64,000 nt of DNA from JANRIC01 sp033765345 (GTDB lineage: Bacteria > Bacteroidota > Bacteroidia > Cytophagales > Microscillaceae), in contig JANRIC010000120.1 in the NCBI GenBank assembly GCA_033765345.1, forward strand, positions 6,562-70,561, written 5' to 3'. The number at the start of each line of letters is the position of its first letter. Position 1 is the first letter of the stretch. Under the pieces are notes generated by a model, which was not told the DNA's origin, did no database searches, and worked only from the letters and a program-made list of their open reading frames with translations. Below are positions 1-8,293 of this stretch, piece by piece. The position numbers were made by a program, and so were the translations under genes.

Positions 1-218
1 AAAGTTTGGATAAAGTCTAAGACATTCTGAGACGAATCATCCGATTCGATTTTTTCAAGGGGATGTATATCGGAAGATTGTGCGTATACCGATGAGGTAA
101 GAACGACCAGAATATATATAAAGGAATAGATGAAAACGATTTTGAAAAATTGATTGAAACTTTGCATAGGTTTTAATGGGCTTTGAGACCAGTTTCGAAT
201 TTTTTGATTACTTTTCAT
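1..218 (-). CDS. Partial exported protein, cut by the window edge
   Basis: The minus strand is open from an ATG at 216-218 to the left edge, about 72 codons, with no stop. The product has a basic, hydrophilic N-terminal stretch, then a hydrophobic segment (roughly residues 25-45, ending SSVYA before QSS) that looks like a signal peptide, then an acidic, Ser-rich start of the mature protein. A second Met just before the hydrophobic segment is an alternative start and would give a more usual signal-peptide length. The body of the protein lies outside the window, so no function can be given. It is divergent from the mog-like gene. Confidence 0.5.
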   Translation of the reverse strand, partial: MKSNQKIRNWSQSPLKPMQSFNQFFKIVFIYSFIYILVVLTSSVYAQSSDIHPLEKIESDDSSQNVLDFIQT

Positions 219-306
219 ACATATATATACGCTTTATAAGTAATTTAGTGCCTGAAAAATGATTTTTATTTGTATTTATTGAAAATTTTTATAAGAGAGT
301 TACACC

Positions 307-855
307 ATGGATCAAAAGCAGTCCCAACCCATAAAAATTGGGATTATTAACATATCTGATCGCGCTAGCCAGGGTATTTATGAAGATATTCCGGGTAAAG
401 CAATCGTAAGTACTTTGAAGGAATACCTGATTTCGCCTTGGGAGTCAGTCTATAAGGTCATTCCTGATGAGCAAGGCCTAATTGAGGATACTTTAAAGAC
501 GATGGCTGATCAGGAAGGCTGTTGTCTGGTAGTGACCTCCGGAGGTACCGGACCTTCCAAACGGGATGTAACTCCTGAAGCAACCGAGGCAGTTTGTGAA
601 AAGATATTACCAGGATTTGGAGAGCTAATGCGCCGAGAAAGCCTACGATATGTACCTACTGCTATTCTATCAAGGCAAACGGCAGGCATTCGGGGGCAAA
701 CTTTGATCATCAATTTGCCAGGCAAGCCCAAATCTATCAGGGAATGCCTTGATGCCGTATTTCCGGCAGTGCCTTATTGCATTGACCTGATCGGAGGGCC
801 TTATTTAGAAGTGAATGAGCAGGTGATAAAGGTATTCCGACCCAAAACGGATTAA
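307..855 (+). CDS. mog: Molybdopterin adenylyltransferase, MogA/MoaB family
   Basis: A 182-residue MoCF-biosynthesis-fold protein. It is expected to adenylylate molybdopterin before molybdenum insertion in molybdenum cofactor synthesis, in the cytoplasm. The family signature TSGGTGPSKRDVTPEAT is visible around residues 77-93, and the later NLPGKPKSI motif also fits. The length suits stand-alone MogA/MoaB enzymes. No other moa or moe gene is beside it, so its pathway partners must be elsewhere; the MoaD-like gene at 16153 is not clearly one of them. It converges on coaE and the two stop codons overlap by 4 bp. Confidence 0.88.
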   Translation: MDQKQSQPIKIGIINISDRASQGIYEDIPGKAIVSTLKEYLISPWESVYKVIPDEQGLIEDTLKTMADQEGCCLVVTSGGTGPSKRDVTPEATEAVCEKILPGFGELMRRESLRYVPTAILSRQTAGIRGQTLIINLPGKPKSIRECLDAVFPAVPYCIDLIGGPYLEVNEQVIKVFRPKTD

Positions 856-1478
856 TTTGTTTGGGATTTTTGACTAAGCACTAAGAATGACTGATGGAGT
901 TGTAAAACTTGTGGTAATACGGCCTGCTTTTCATCATTAAATAGGATATGGTGGGCTTTGTTCATTTTTTCTTCTTCTGGCATTTGTTTGGAGATAATTG
1001 CCTGGATTTCTTCGGGGCTTCGGTGTGCGTCTCTGCTTTGAATTCTGCGAATCCTGAGATCAATAGGGGCAAAAACGGTAATTACCCGATCAAGCTGAAG
1101 GTAACGCCCCGATTCAAACATCAGGGCGGCTTCATTGAGCAGATAAGGAGCTTTTTTATGGTCTTGAACCCAGTACGAAAAATCTTCCCCCACACGAGGA
1201 TGCACCAATGCATTGATCAATTTGACCTTTTCTTCCTGACTAAATACCTGAGCGGCTAGGTAGGCACGATTCAGCAATCCTGCCTGATCATAAGATTCAG
1301 TACCAAAATGTTGGATGATTTCCTGTTTGAGAAGCAGGTCATGATTCATCAACCATTTGGCACGGCTATCGGCTTCATAAATCGGGATTCCTAATATACT
1401 GAAAATGCGACAGATTGTAGTTTTGCCCGAACCGATTCCTCCGGTGATGCCTACTAAAAGGGGGTTATTTTCCGTCAT
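852..1478 (-). CDS. coaE: Dephospho-CoA kinase CoaE
   Basis: Phosphorylates dephospho-CoA at the 3' hydroxyl, the last step of coenzyme A synthesis. The P-loop GITGGIGSGKTT lies at residues 10-21, and the adenylate-kinase-like body has the LIxxLVHPRV segment and the RIRRIQSRD lid region. At 208 residues it has the usual length. It overlaps the upstream YbbR gene by 14 bp and is the last gene of the minus-strand run yajC-ybbR-coaE, so translational coupling to YbbR is likely. Confidence 0.93.
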   Translation of the reverse strand: MTENNPLLVGITGGIGSGKTTICRIFSILGIPIYEADSRAKWLMNHDLLLKQEIIQHFGTESYDQAGLLNRAYLAAQVFSQEEKVKLINALVHPRVGEDFSYWVQDHKKAPYLLNEAALMFESGRYLQLDRVITVFAPIDLRIRRIQSRDAHRSPEEIQAIISKQMPEEEKMNKAHHILFNDEKQAVLPQVLQLHQSFLVLSQKSQTN

Positions 1479-2472
1479 AATCTAATTTGACACGTGGTCT
1501 GAAGCTAATGTCTTGATTTCGAACAAAAGCAGGTTTGTGTTTGAGAATTAAAGCTACGGTAGTATCTGTAACCCGGAAAGTGCGAAAATCTGCAAAAATC
1601 CGAAAATCAGATAACCGGACTTTGCCTAAATCTTTTTGAGCAAAGGTATAAGTAATTTCAGTAATTCTATGATCACGATGGAGTGAATACGAAGTGCCTT
1701 GGGGAAAATTAGCCACATCGATAATCAGATTGGCACTTTTAGTCACAAACAAAGTAGGGTTGAAAGAAACAGAAATTTTTTCAGTATCTTTTAGAATAAG
1801 CCCTGCGTGTTTGTGTTTGATTACAAGGGGAATTTTTTTACGAAAGGGTTTGTCAATACGGCGATCCGAGATTTCAATTGCTAAGGGGTCAGGGAGTGCG
1901 CTGAGTACTTTACGGGGTCCGTTGAGGGCTACTTTATCGGGATATACGCTGATGGGGTCAATCACCCTAAAACCCTCTTTGAGAGAAAGAGAGTTGCTGT
2001 CGACACGAATCCGAAAAGTGCGATCTATTCTCTGGTCTAAATTCATAAAAATGGTATCCACCAGGATTTCCTCTAATTTTAAGCCATCCATGACATTTGT
2101 CACATATACCTTTAAGGAAGAACCGAGAATGAAGTTAGGGCTATTTAAAGGATCTTTGATTTCATATCGAATAGGTTTTACTCTAATTCTGAGTACTTTT
2201 TTCATGATTTGCCATCCTGAACCTTTGACACTTATTGGGATTTCTTTGGGGAAAGGTTTGATGGCGATAAATTTTTTGTGATGATATACAAACTGAACCG
2301 GATGATTGATGATTTCTGTTCGTTCTTTGCTGAGGGCATTTAGAAACCAAAGCAGGGTTGCACCCAATGTGCAATATAAAAAGGCCTGAATCTTTTTTTT
2401 CTCAGGATGAAAAAAAAGATTTGCAACTCCGGAGGAGACACTAAAAAAAAGTTTTTTATTCAGTTTAAACAC
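1465..2472 (-). CDS. YbbR-like domain protein
   Basis: A 335-residue protein with one N-terminal membrane helix (about residues 28-47, AFLYCTLGATLLWFLNALS) followed by beta-rich YbbR-type repeats facing the periplasm. In Firmicutes, YbbR/CdaR regulates the diadenylate cyclase CdaA, but in Bacteroidota these proteins usually sit between yajC and coaE without cdaA, as here, and their role is not settled. The start lies 18 bp downstream of the yajC stop, which supports one operon. The call rests on overall architecture and gene order more than on sharp motifs. Confidence 0.75.
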   Translation of the reverse strand: MFKLNKKLFFSVSSGVANLFFHPEKKKIQAFLYCTLGATLLWFLNALSKERTEIINHPVQFVYHHKKFIAIKPFPKEIPISVKGSGWQIMKKVLRIRVKPIRYEIKDPLNSPNFILGSSLKVYVTNVMDGLKLEEILVDTIFMNLDQRIDRTFRIRVDSNSLSLKEGFRVIDPISVYPDKVALNGPRKVLSALPDPLAIEISDRRIDKPFRKKIPLVIKHKHAGLILKDTEKISVSFNPTLFVTKSANLIIDVANFPQGTSYSLHRDHRITEITYTFAQKDLGKVRLSDFRIFADFRTFRVTDTTVALILKHKPAFVRNQDISFRPRVKLDYDGK

Positions 2473-2490
2473 CAGTCACTTACTATGGTT

Positions 2491-2808
2491 TTAACTATTT
2501 TGAATTCTTTGGCTTGCTTCCATAGAAATAGATGCCTTGTCAAATGTAAGTTTAACGCTTTTATCCACCATCAAGGTTACGGTTTTGTCTTCTACTGATT
2601 GTATTTTTCCGTGAAGGCCACCGATGGTTACTACATCATCCCCTTTGGCAAGATTTTCTAAAAATTTCTTTTGGTTTTTTTGTTTTTTTTGCTGTGGCAA
2701 TACCATAAAAAAATAGAATACAAGCATCACACCAATCATCGTAATCATGAAAGGATAATTTGAGCTTCCGCCTCCTGTCTGTAGTAAAATAAGTCCTGTA
2801 GTAGTCAT
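2491..2808 (-). CDS. yajC: Preprotein translocase subunit YajC
   Basis: A 105-residue single-span inner-membrane protein of the SecDF-YajC accessory complex. After a short N-terminus it has a hydrophobic helix (about residues 20-38, MITMIGVMLVFYFFMVLP), then the hallmark PQQKKQKNQKKFLENLAKGD and VVTIGGLHGKI segments. The gene heads the yajC-ybbR-coaE run. A long hairpin separates it from the DUF1573 gene upstream. Confidence 0.92.
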   Translation of the reverse strand: MTTTGLILLQTGGGSSNYPFMITMIGVMLVFYFFMVLPQQKKQKNQKKFLENLAKGDDVVTIGGLHGKIQSVEDKTVTLMVDKSVKLTFDKASISMEASQRIQNS

Positions 2809-2884
2809 TGTGTTTATTTATTTTTTGAAAAATCTGAAAACCAATGTTTTGTATGTTTTGGTTTTATGATTAAATGCTTAAAAC

Positions 2885-2936
2885 TTAAAACAGTTTAAAA
2901 AGAAATCAAGGTTGTTTTCCTTCTTAAACTGTTTTA
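2885..2936 (-). terminator. Hairpin between DUF1573 and yajC
   Basis: Inverted repeat with arms around TAAAACAGTTTAA and its complement, AT-rich, in the gap downstream of the DUF1573 gene. On the minus strand it is followed by only a weak T stretch, so it could be a terminator or an attenuating/processing hairpin. Confidence 0.4.
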
Positions 2937-2953
2937 GGGTGTAATAAATATCG

Positions 2954-3511
2954 TTATTTGTTCAAAGGACCATTCATATCCATTACTTGGGTGACCGTTC
3001 CCTTGATCTGCAAAGTAGTAATCGGTGGGTAGGTATTGGCTTGGATAGTTACGGTTTTGTTGATATTTCCTGGTTTTCCTTGGCTATTGAACTGAACCTG
3101 GATCACGTTTTTTTCTCCTGGTGCGATGGGTTCTTTAGGCCATTGGGGCACGGTACAGCCACAGGAAGCGGTTGCTTCTTTGATCACCAAAGGTACAGAA
3201 CCTGTATTGGTAAATTCAAAGGTATGTTCTACAACTTTGCCTTCTTTGACGGTTCCGAAATCAAATAAATTTTCTTTGAAATCCATTTTGGCAAATTCCT
3301 TATTGGCATCTTCTCCGTTTTCAGGGCTTGTGTCCTTGTCTTTGGAGGCATCTTTAGCCTCATCAGCACTATTGGTGCTGGTAGCCACAATACCGGAGGG
3401 TTCTGTACTTTCAGTATTTTCGGTTTTTGAGTCCGAATTACACGCCCAGAATGCGCTCATAAATAGTGCGAAGATTAAAGTGCTAAATTTTATTTGGATT
3501 TTTGTGCTCAT
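2954..3511 (-). CDS. DUF1573 domain lipoprotein
   Basis: A 185-residue exported lipoprotein. The N-terminal hydrophobic stretch ends in a lipobox (SAFWAC, Cys near residue 24), followed by a long Ser/Thr/Asp/Glu-rich linker to about residue 75. The C-terminal half is a DUF1573 Ig-like domain with the family features FDFGTVKEG, HTFEFTNTG, the ASCGC motif and IAPGE. Bacteroidota genomes commonly keep this gene beside yajC and nusB. Its molecular function is not established. Confidence 0.85.
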   Translation of the reverse strand: MSTKIQIKFSTLIFALFMSAFWACNSDSKTENTESTEPSGIVATSTNSADEAKDASKDKDTSPENGEDANKEFAKMDFKENLFDFGTVKEGKVVEHTFEFTNTGSVPLVIKEATASCGCTVPQWPKEPIAPGEKNVIQVQFNSQGKPGNINKTVTIQANTYPPITTLQIKGTVTQVMDMNGPLNK

Positions 3512-3586
3512 ATCTTGTCTGAATTAATTTGAATGTTATAATTCTCAGTTACAAATTTACAAAAATAAACATATTAGTATATCAAA

Positions 3587-4585
3587 TTAAAGATTTTGAA
3601 TGACATGTTTGGTAAATTCACGTGTATTTGCTTTGCCTCCCAGGTCTCCGGTGCAGAGTTCGCGATGTTTTAAGGTTTTGCCGAGTGCTGTGTCAATACG
3701 TTCGGCAATCAGCACCTCGCCCATATATTCCAGCATTAGGATGGCTGATCTTAGCAGTGCCGTTGGGTTTGCAATTCCTTTGCCTGCGATATCGGGGGCT
3801 GTACCGTGTACTGCTTCAAAAATGGCTACATCTTCACCGATATTGGCACCTGATACGACACCCAAGCCGCCTACCAACCCGGCGCATAAATCCGAGAGGA
3901 TGTCTCCAAATAGGTTGGAAGTGACGATTACATCGAATCTTTCGGGGTTTCTGACCAGTTGCATAGCCATATTGTCTATGATTTTATCCTCAAAAATAAT
4001 TTCAGGGTATTTTTGAGAGGCAAGCTGGCCGGCCTCGAGGAGTAATCTGCCGGAATTCTTAAGGATATTGGCTTTGTGGACGAGGGTTACTTTTTTTCGG
4101 TTTTCGCGGGCTGCATACGCAAAAGCAGCATCTACAATGCGGCGTGAGCCTTTTTCTGTAACACGACTGATGGTATCTGCAATTTTGAGCCTTTCATCGT
4201 AATAGTCCAAACCGGAATAAAGCCCTTCGGTATTCTCACGAAAGATGACCAAGTCTACATTTTCATATCTTGACTCGATGCCTTCGATGGTTTTACAAGG
4301 GCGGACATTGGCGTAAAGGTCAAAGAGTTGTCTTAATTGTACATTGACACTTTTAAAACCTTCGCCGATGGGGGTCTCGGCAGGGCCTTTGAGTCCTATT
4401 TTATTTTTTTCAATGGATGCAATCAGTGAATCAGGAATTAATTTACCGTGTTTGTCGAGTGCTGATTTGCCGATGGCTTCTTCTTCCCAAAGAATAGGTA
4501 CTTGAGCTGCGGCAAATATTTCTTTGACTGATTCTACAATTTCGGGTCCAATACCGTCACCAGGGATTAGGGTTATTGTTTTCAT
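3587..4585 (-). CDS. Isocitrate/isopropylmalate dehydrogenase family, probably NAD-dependent isocitrate dehydrogenase
   Basis: A 332-residue beta-decarboxylating dehydrogenase. It begins with the ITLIPGDGIGPE motif, carries FRENTEGLYSG near residue 116 (typical of NAD-dependent isocitrate dehydrogenase), the catalytic Lys in HKANI, the metal-binding DILSDLCAGLVGG segment, and the coenzyme region FEAVHGTAPDIAGKG. The absence of a leu operon nearby and the REN(T/E) motif favour isocitrate over isopropylmalate, hence a TCA-cycle role with the aconitase at 40.3 kb. It overlaps the YtxH gene by 4 bp (ATGA). Confidence 0.85.
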   Translation of the reverse strand: MKTITLIPGDGIGPEIVESVKEIFAAAQVPILWEEEAIGKSALDKHGKLIPDSLIASIEKNKIGLKGPAETPIGEGFKSVNVQLRQLFDLYANVRPCKTIEGIESRYENVDLVIFRENTEGLYSGLDYYDERLKIADTISRVTEKGSRRIVDAAFAYAARENRKKVTLVHKANILKNSGRLLLEAGQLASQKYPEIIFEDKIIDNMAMQLVRNPERFDVIVTSNLFGDILSDLCAGLVGGLGVVSGANIGEDVAIFEAVHGTAPDIAGKGIANPTALLRSAILMLEYMGEVLIAERIDTALGKTLKHRELCTGDLGGKANTREFTKHVIQNL

Positions 4586-4908
4586 GATTTTTTAACTTCC
4601 TGCGGCTTTTGCTTGGTGGCCTTTTTTAAGCGGTCAATTTCGACACCTAGGTTATTGATTTGTTGATCAATTCTTTTGGCTTGTTGCTCGACAAAGTGCA
4701 CGTGTTCTTCCCCTTGTGATTTGGCTTCATTCAATAGAATTTCTTTTTCAGCAATCAGGGTTCTTAATTTGCTTTGCATACGGGAAACCTGGAAAGATAT
4801 CCGATCTCGGGTATGTTTGCCTTCATTGGGTGCAAAAAGGATACCGATCAAAGAGCCTGCTGCGGCTCCGGTGATTACACCCAGAAAAAAACTAGTCAAT
4901 CTACTCAT
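4582..4908 (-). CDS. YtxH domain protein
   Basis: A 108-residue small protein with a glycine-rich N-terminal membrane segment (FFLGVITGAAAGSLIGILFAP) followed by the short basic motif and a long, charged, probably coiled-coil helix. This is the YtxH (gas-vesicle GvpP-like) layout, generally seen as a membrane-anchored stress or envelope protein of unknown mechanism. Its stop overlaps the isocitrate dehydrogenase start by 4 bp, so the two are probably cotranscribed. Confidence 0.75.
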   Translation of the reverse strand: MSRLTSFFLGVITGAAAGSLIGILFAPNEGKHTRDRISFQVSRMQSKLRTLIAEKEILLNEAKSQGEEHVHFVEQQAKRIDQQINNLGVEIDRLKKATKQKPQEVKKS

Positions 4909-4999
4909 GGCTTTTGAGTGTTTATTCAGAATGTGCTAATTTACAAATAATATTATTATAAGGTATACAAAGAAAATTTTAGTTAAAATTAAGCAAGGC

Positions 5000-6718
5000 T
5001 TATTTGTTATCCAACAATCCACGCCCGCTTTTTTTGATGATTCTTTTTTGAATTAATTCTTGCGAAATGGCATCCAGCAATCCATTGATAAATTGTTTGC
5101 TTTTGACGGTACTATAAATCTTAGATAACTCAATGTACTCATTGATACTTACCTTGACGGGAATGCTGTAAAAATGAATCATTTCGCAAATAGCCATTTT
5201 TAAAATGATTTTATCAATCAAGGCCAAGCGACTTAAATCCCAGTTTTTAGATTTATTGACAATGATTTCATCATATTTTTGGGATTCCTCGATATTTTTT
5301 CTGTACAAATCCTGATAAAAAATGCTATCCTCTTCCCAATTTTTGGATAGTGAAACCAGCTCGAAGGCAGACAGGTCTTGGTCTTGAATATTTTTAATGG
5401 TATTTTGAACCATACTTTGGATAATTTTAGCATTTTCAGACCAGTTGATGTCCATTTCTTCAAAATATTCATTAACCGGAGAATGTTTTTTAACGGCTTC
5501 AATTTTAAGGGTAACCCGCGTATTTTCAGACCAGGGCAGCCCTATTTTGCCCATAAAGAAATTCAGCGTATTAATCAGAATAGAAGTAAGGCTTGACTGA
5601 TTGTCTACATGATTGAGTTTGGTACTTTCTAGGGTAGACGATAAGTGATTGATAATTTCACTGATAGCCTGCTTGATGAGCTGCTGAGAGAGCATTGGGC
5701 TGGTTTCCAGTACTTTTTCCAGGGTTGAGTTGGTTTTCTGGAACTTAACCCTAGGGCTGAAATTATTGGATGAGCTATCAATAAATTTGACATCTTGATA
5801 GATGTCTTTATAAATTTTATCCAGTCTGGATCGAAGAGCTTTGACAAGAGAAGGATGATTGGGAATCTCCTCTGGAATTTCTTTGGTAAATTCTTCTACT
5901 ACTTCCGGAATAGACTCACGTATTTTAGAAAATATCTCCGTAGTATTAAATTTTTGAAGCCAGGTATCTAGGGATGCCTGGTCCAGTTGGGTTTCACTGA
6001 CAATAAATTGATTCGAGGTTTTCTTTTTGAAGATTGTTTCTTTGATGATGTGTTTGATGATTTCTTTGTGATCTTCAAAATTTGGGTTACTTTTTAAATC
6101 ATATTCTTGAAAAACAGGGTCATTTCTTAGGATTTTGTGATAGATTTCATTGAGTACAACCCGATTATTTCTCCAATTGATGCCTCTTTTGATGATTTCG
6201 GTTTCCAGAATATCATTTTTACGTAAAATAAGGCAGATGGAATTGGTTTCAAAATTACCTTCTTTGATGGATTTAAACTGTGCTGTTTCGCTTTCAAGGG
6301 CTTTTTCGCGCTCGATAAGCGCTGTTTCGGAGAGTTCTATCAGAAGTGACAGGATAGAAATATAAATTTCGTAAATGGTATCAACCTGAGTGAGTAGATT
6401 TTTGGCATAAAAATTTTTATCTCTGGTGATTTGATTTTGATAATAATGGATAGCATCTAGGGCAGCTTTGAAAGCTTTGGTGTTTTCGTTTTTGGGGATA
6501 GATCCAGGGTTGATCTCAAAATATTGTTGATAAATTTGAAGGGCGAGTTGCTTGTCAAGGGCAATTTTTTCATAATCGGCATCTATTTTTTCATCCCAAT
6601 CAAGGACAAAAGCCTGGTTGACTAAATCAAGGGCTACCTGGTAGTTGGCATCTTTAGCTAATTCCAGGGCATAAAGCGACTGCATTACCTTGATTCTTAA
6701 ATACCTGCGATTCAGCAT
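5000..6718 (-). CDS. nusB: Transcription antitermination factor NusB, strongly expanded
   Basis: The N-terminus (MLNRRYLRIKVMQSLYALE) and the last ~90 residues (LSRLALIDKIILKMAICEM, then VSINEYIELSKIYST and a FINGLLDAI-type end) are classic NusB, the RNA-binding partner of NusE/S10 in rRNA antitermination. The total of 572 residues is far beyond the ~140 of enterobacterial NusB and also beyond the ~300-400 usual in Bacteroidota. The extra ~200 residues, roughly 240-440, are charged and probably helical, with no recognised domain. The reading frame is continuous. Confidence 0.85.
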   Translation of the reverse strand: MLNRRYLRIKVMQSLYALELAKDANYQVALDLVNQAFVLDWDEKIDADYEKIALDKQLALQIYQQYFEINPGSIPKNENTKAFKAALDAIHYYQNQITRDKNFYAKNLLTQVDTIYEIYISILSLLIELSETALIEREKALESETAQFKSIKEGNFETNSICLILRKNDILETEIIKRGINWRNNRVVLNEIYHKILRNDPVFQEYDLKSNPNFEDHKEIIKHIIKETIFKKKTSNQFIVSETQLDQASLDTWLQKFNTTEIFSKIRESIPEVVEEFTKEIPEEIPNHPSLVKALRSRLDKIYKDIYQDVKFIDSSSNNFSPRVKFQKTNSTLEKVLETSPMLSQQLIKQAISEIINHLSSTLESTKLNHVDNQSSLTSILINTLNFFMGKIGLPWSENTRVTLKIEAVKKHSPVNEYFEEMDINWSENAKIIQSMVQNTIKNIQDQDLSAFELVSLSKNWEEDSIFYQDLYRKNIEESQKYDEIIVNKSKNWDLSRLALIDKIILKMAICEMIHFYSIPVKVSINEYIELSKIYSTVKSKQFINGLLDAISQELIQKRIIKKSGRGLLDNK

Positions 6719-6797
6719 AAGCTTATTAAATGTTTAACACATAATACAACTCTCGGTAGAGTTGAGTGGATTTTGACTATTAATTAGAAAGAGATAA

Positions 6798-6837
6798 TCA
6801 GGGTAACCCTTTATGAGAGAAATTATTTACCCTGATT
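6798..6837. terminator. Hairpin downstream of leucine dehydrogenase
   Basis: A perfect 10-bp stem (ATCAGGGTAA with its complement) encloses a 20-nt loop. It lies just past the leucine dehydrogenase stop and before nusB. There is no strong T run on the minus strand, so termination is plausible but not certain. Confidence 0.4.
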
Positions 6838-6847
6838 TAAAATATTT

Positions 6848-7936
6848 TTAAAAGGTCATTTTTAATCTACCTACGGAATTGATGCGCTCAAGGGCTAAAT
6901 TTAAGGCTGCTTTATGCGTATTCGTTTGTTCTTTCTCTGCTTTTTGAAATATATTCAAGGTATAATCATATATTTTTTCTGCATGTTTGTAGGCTTGTTC
7001 ACGATTATAGTTACCAACGACTTCATAATACACATTGATAATCCCTCCGGAGTTGATCAGAAAATCGGGTACATACAAAATACCTTTTTCTTTACAAAGG
7101 TCGCCGTGAATATTTTCGTCGGCCAGCTGATTATTCGCTGCCCCGGCGATGATATCGCATTTGAGGCGTTTGAGTGTATCATCATTGATGGTCGCACCTA
7201 GCGCACAAGGGGCATAAATATCTACATCCTGATCATAAATGGATTCTTTATCCACCACCGTGACCTGGTATTTGGCGGCAACCTCTTTGGCTCTATCTGC
7301 ATAAAAATCGGAAATATAAACCCGCATATTTTCCTTGATTAAATACCCCAATAAATGCTCTCCTACGTGTCCAACACCTTGAAGGGCAATTTTTTTTCCT
7401 TCTAAGCTATCATTGCCATATATTTTTTTGGCTGCGGCTTTCATACCCATATATACTCCATAAGCAGTAACAGGCGAGGGATCGCCACCACCACCAAGAT
7501 AATCGGGTTTGCCAGCTACAAATTGGGTTTCTTGTGCGATAAATTTCATATCCTCGGTACTCACGCCTACGTCTTCTGCGGTGATGTATTTACCGTTTAG
7601 ATTTTTGATAAATTTCCCAAAAGAACGGAATAAAACCTCTGTTTTATCTTTTCTAGGGTCTCCGATGATCACAGCCTTTCCTCCGCCCAGATTTAGTCCG
7701 GCGATAGCATTTTTAAAAGTCATCCCTCTGGACAAACGTAGTACATCGTGAAGTGCTTCACTTTCATCTTCGTACATCCACATACGTGTCCCCCCTGCGG
7801 CAGGTCCAAGCACGGTATTGTGAATGGCGATGATGGCTTTCAGCCCGCTGGCAGCATCCTGACAAAAGACTACCTGCTCGTGTTCGGATTGAGAGATTTG
7901 CGTAAAAATGCTTGAAGTCAACTTTTCTTTGGTCAT
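6848..7936 (-). CDS. Glu/Leu/Phe/Val dehydrogenase, leucine dehydrogenase type
   Basis: A 362-residue NAD-dependent amino-acid dehydrogenase that oxidatively deaminates branched-chain amino acids to 2-oxo acids. The glycine-rich GPAAGGTRMW segment and the catalytic lysine region (RLSRGMTFKNAIAGLNLGGGKAV) are present, and the Rossmann domain has GVGHVGEHL. The length matches leucine or valine dehydrogenases rather than glutamate dehydrogenase (~440). It has its own upstream region, divergent from the ABC exporter. Confidence 0.88.
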   Translation of the reverse strand: MTKEKLTSSIFTQISQSEHEQVVFCQDAASGLKAIIAIHNTVLGPAAGGTRMWMYEDESEALHDVLRLSRGMTFKNAIAGLNLGGGKAVIIGDPRKDKTEVLFRSFGKFIKNLNGKYITAEDVGVSTEDMKFIAQETQFVAGKPDYLGGGGDPSPVTAYGVYMGMKAAAKKIYGNDSLEGKKIALQGVGHVGEHLLGYLIKENMRVYISDFYADRAKEVAAKYQVTVVDKESIYDQDVDIYAPCALGATINDDTLKRLKCDIIAGAANNQLADENIHGDLCKEKGILYVPDFLINSGGIINVYYEVVGNYNREQAYKHAEKIYDYTLNIFQKAEKEQTNTHKAALNLALERINSVGRLKMTF

Positions 7937-8194
7937 TTTTCAATAAATTTAGGTCGTTATAAAATAAGGTAAAATCACAAATTTCAAATGAATGATTCTT
8001 TGAAACACCTTTTCTTAAATTTAATTTTTTAAGGTGTGTGCAAGATGCAGTATTTAATTTTATTTATTAATTATTGCATTATTCAAATATACCTTAAATT
8101 AACATGACCTCAAAATTATTCATATTCAGTAAGTTTTTTTTTATTTTTAAAAGTAGACTTGGATTTTTTTCCAACAATTCAAGAATTTCTCTGG

Positions 8195-8229
8195 TTTGTC
8201 TATTTTGAACTATTCCTGTTTTATATTTG
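8195..8229 (+). promoter_or_regulatory. Predicted Bacteroidota-type promoter for the ABC exporter
   Basis: TTTG at 8195-8198 and TATATTTG at 8222-8229, 23 nt apart, fit the Bacteroidota -33 TTTG / -7 TAnnTTTG pattern. The element lies 65 bp before the exporter ATG. The rest of the 330-bp divergent gap (7937-8269) is AT-rich and I see no gene in it. Confidence 0.5.
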
Positions 8230-8293
8230 TGATTCGTTTGTGTATTGAGCTTGAAATAAAAACCTTGCATTGCCTAAAATTTCTAAAAAAACC

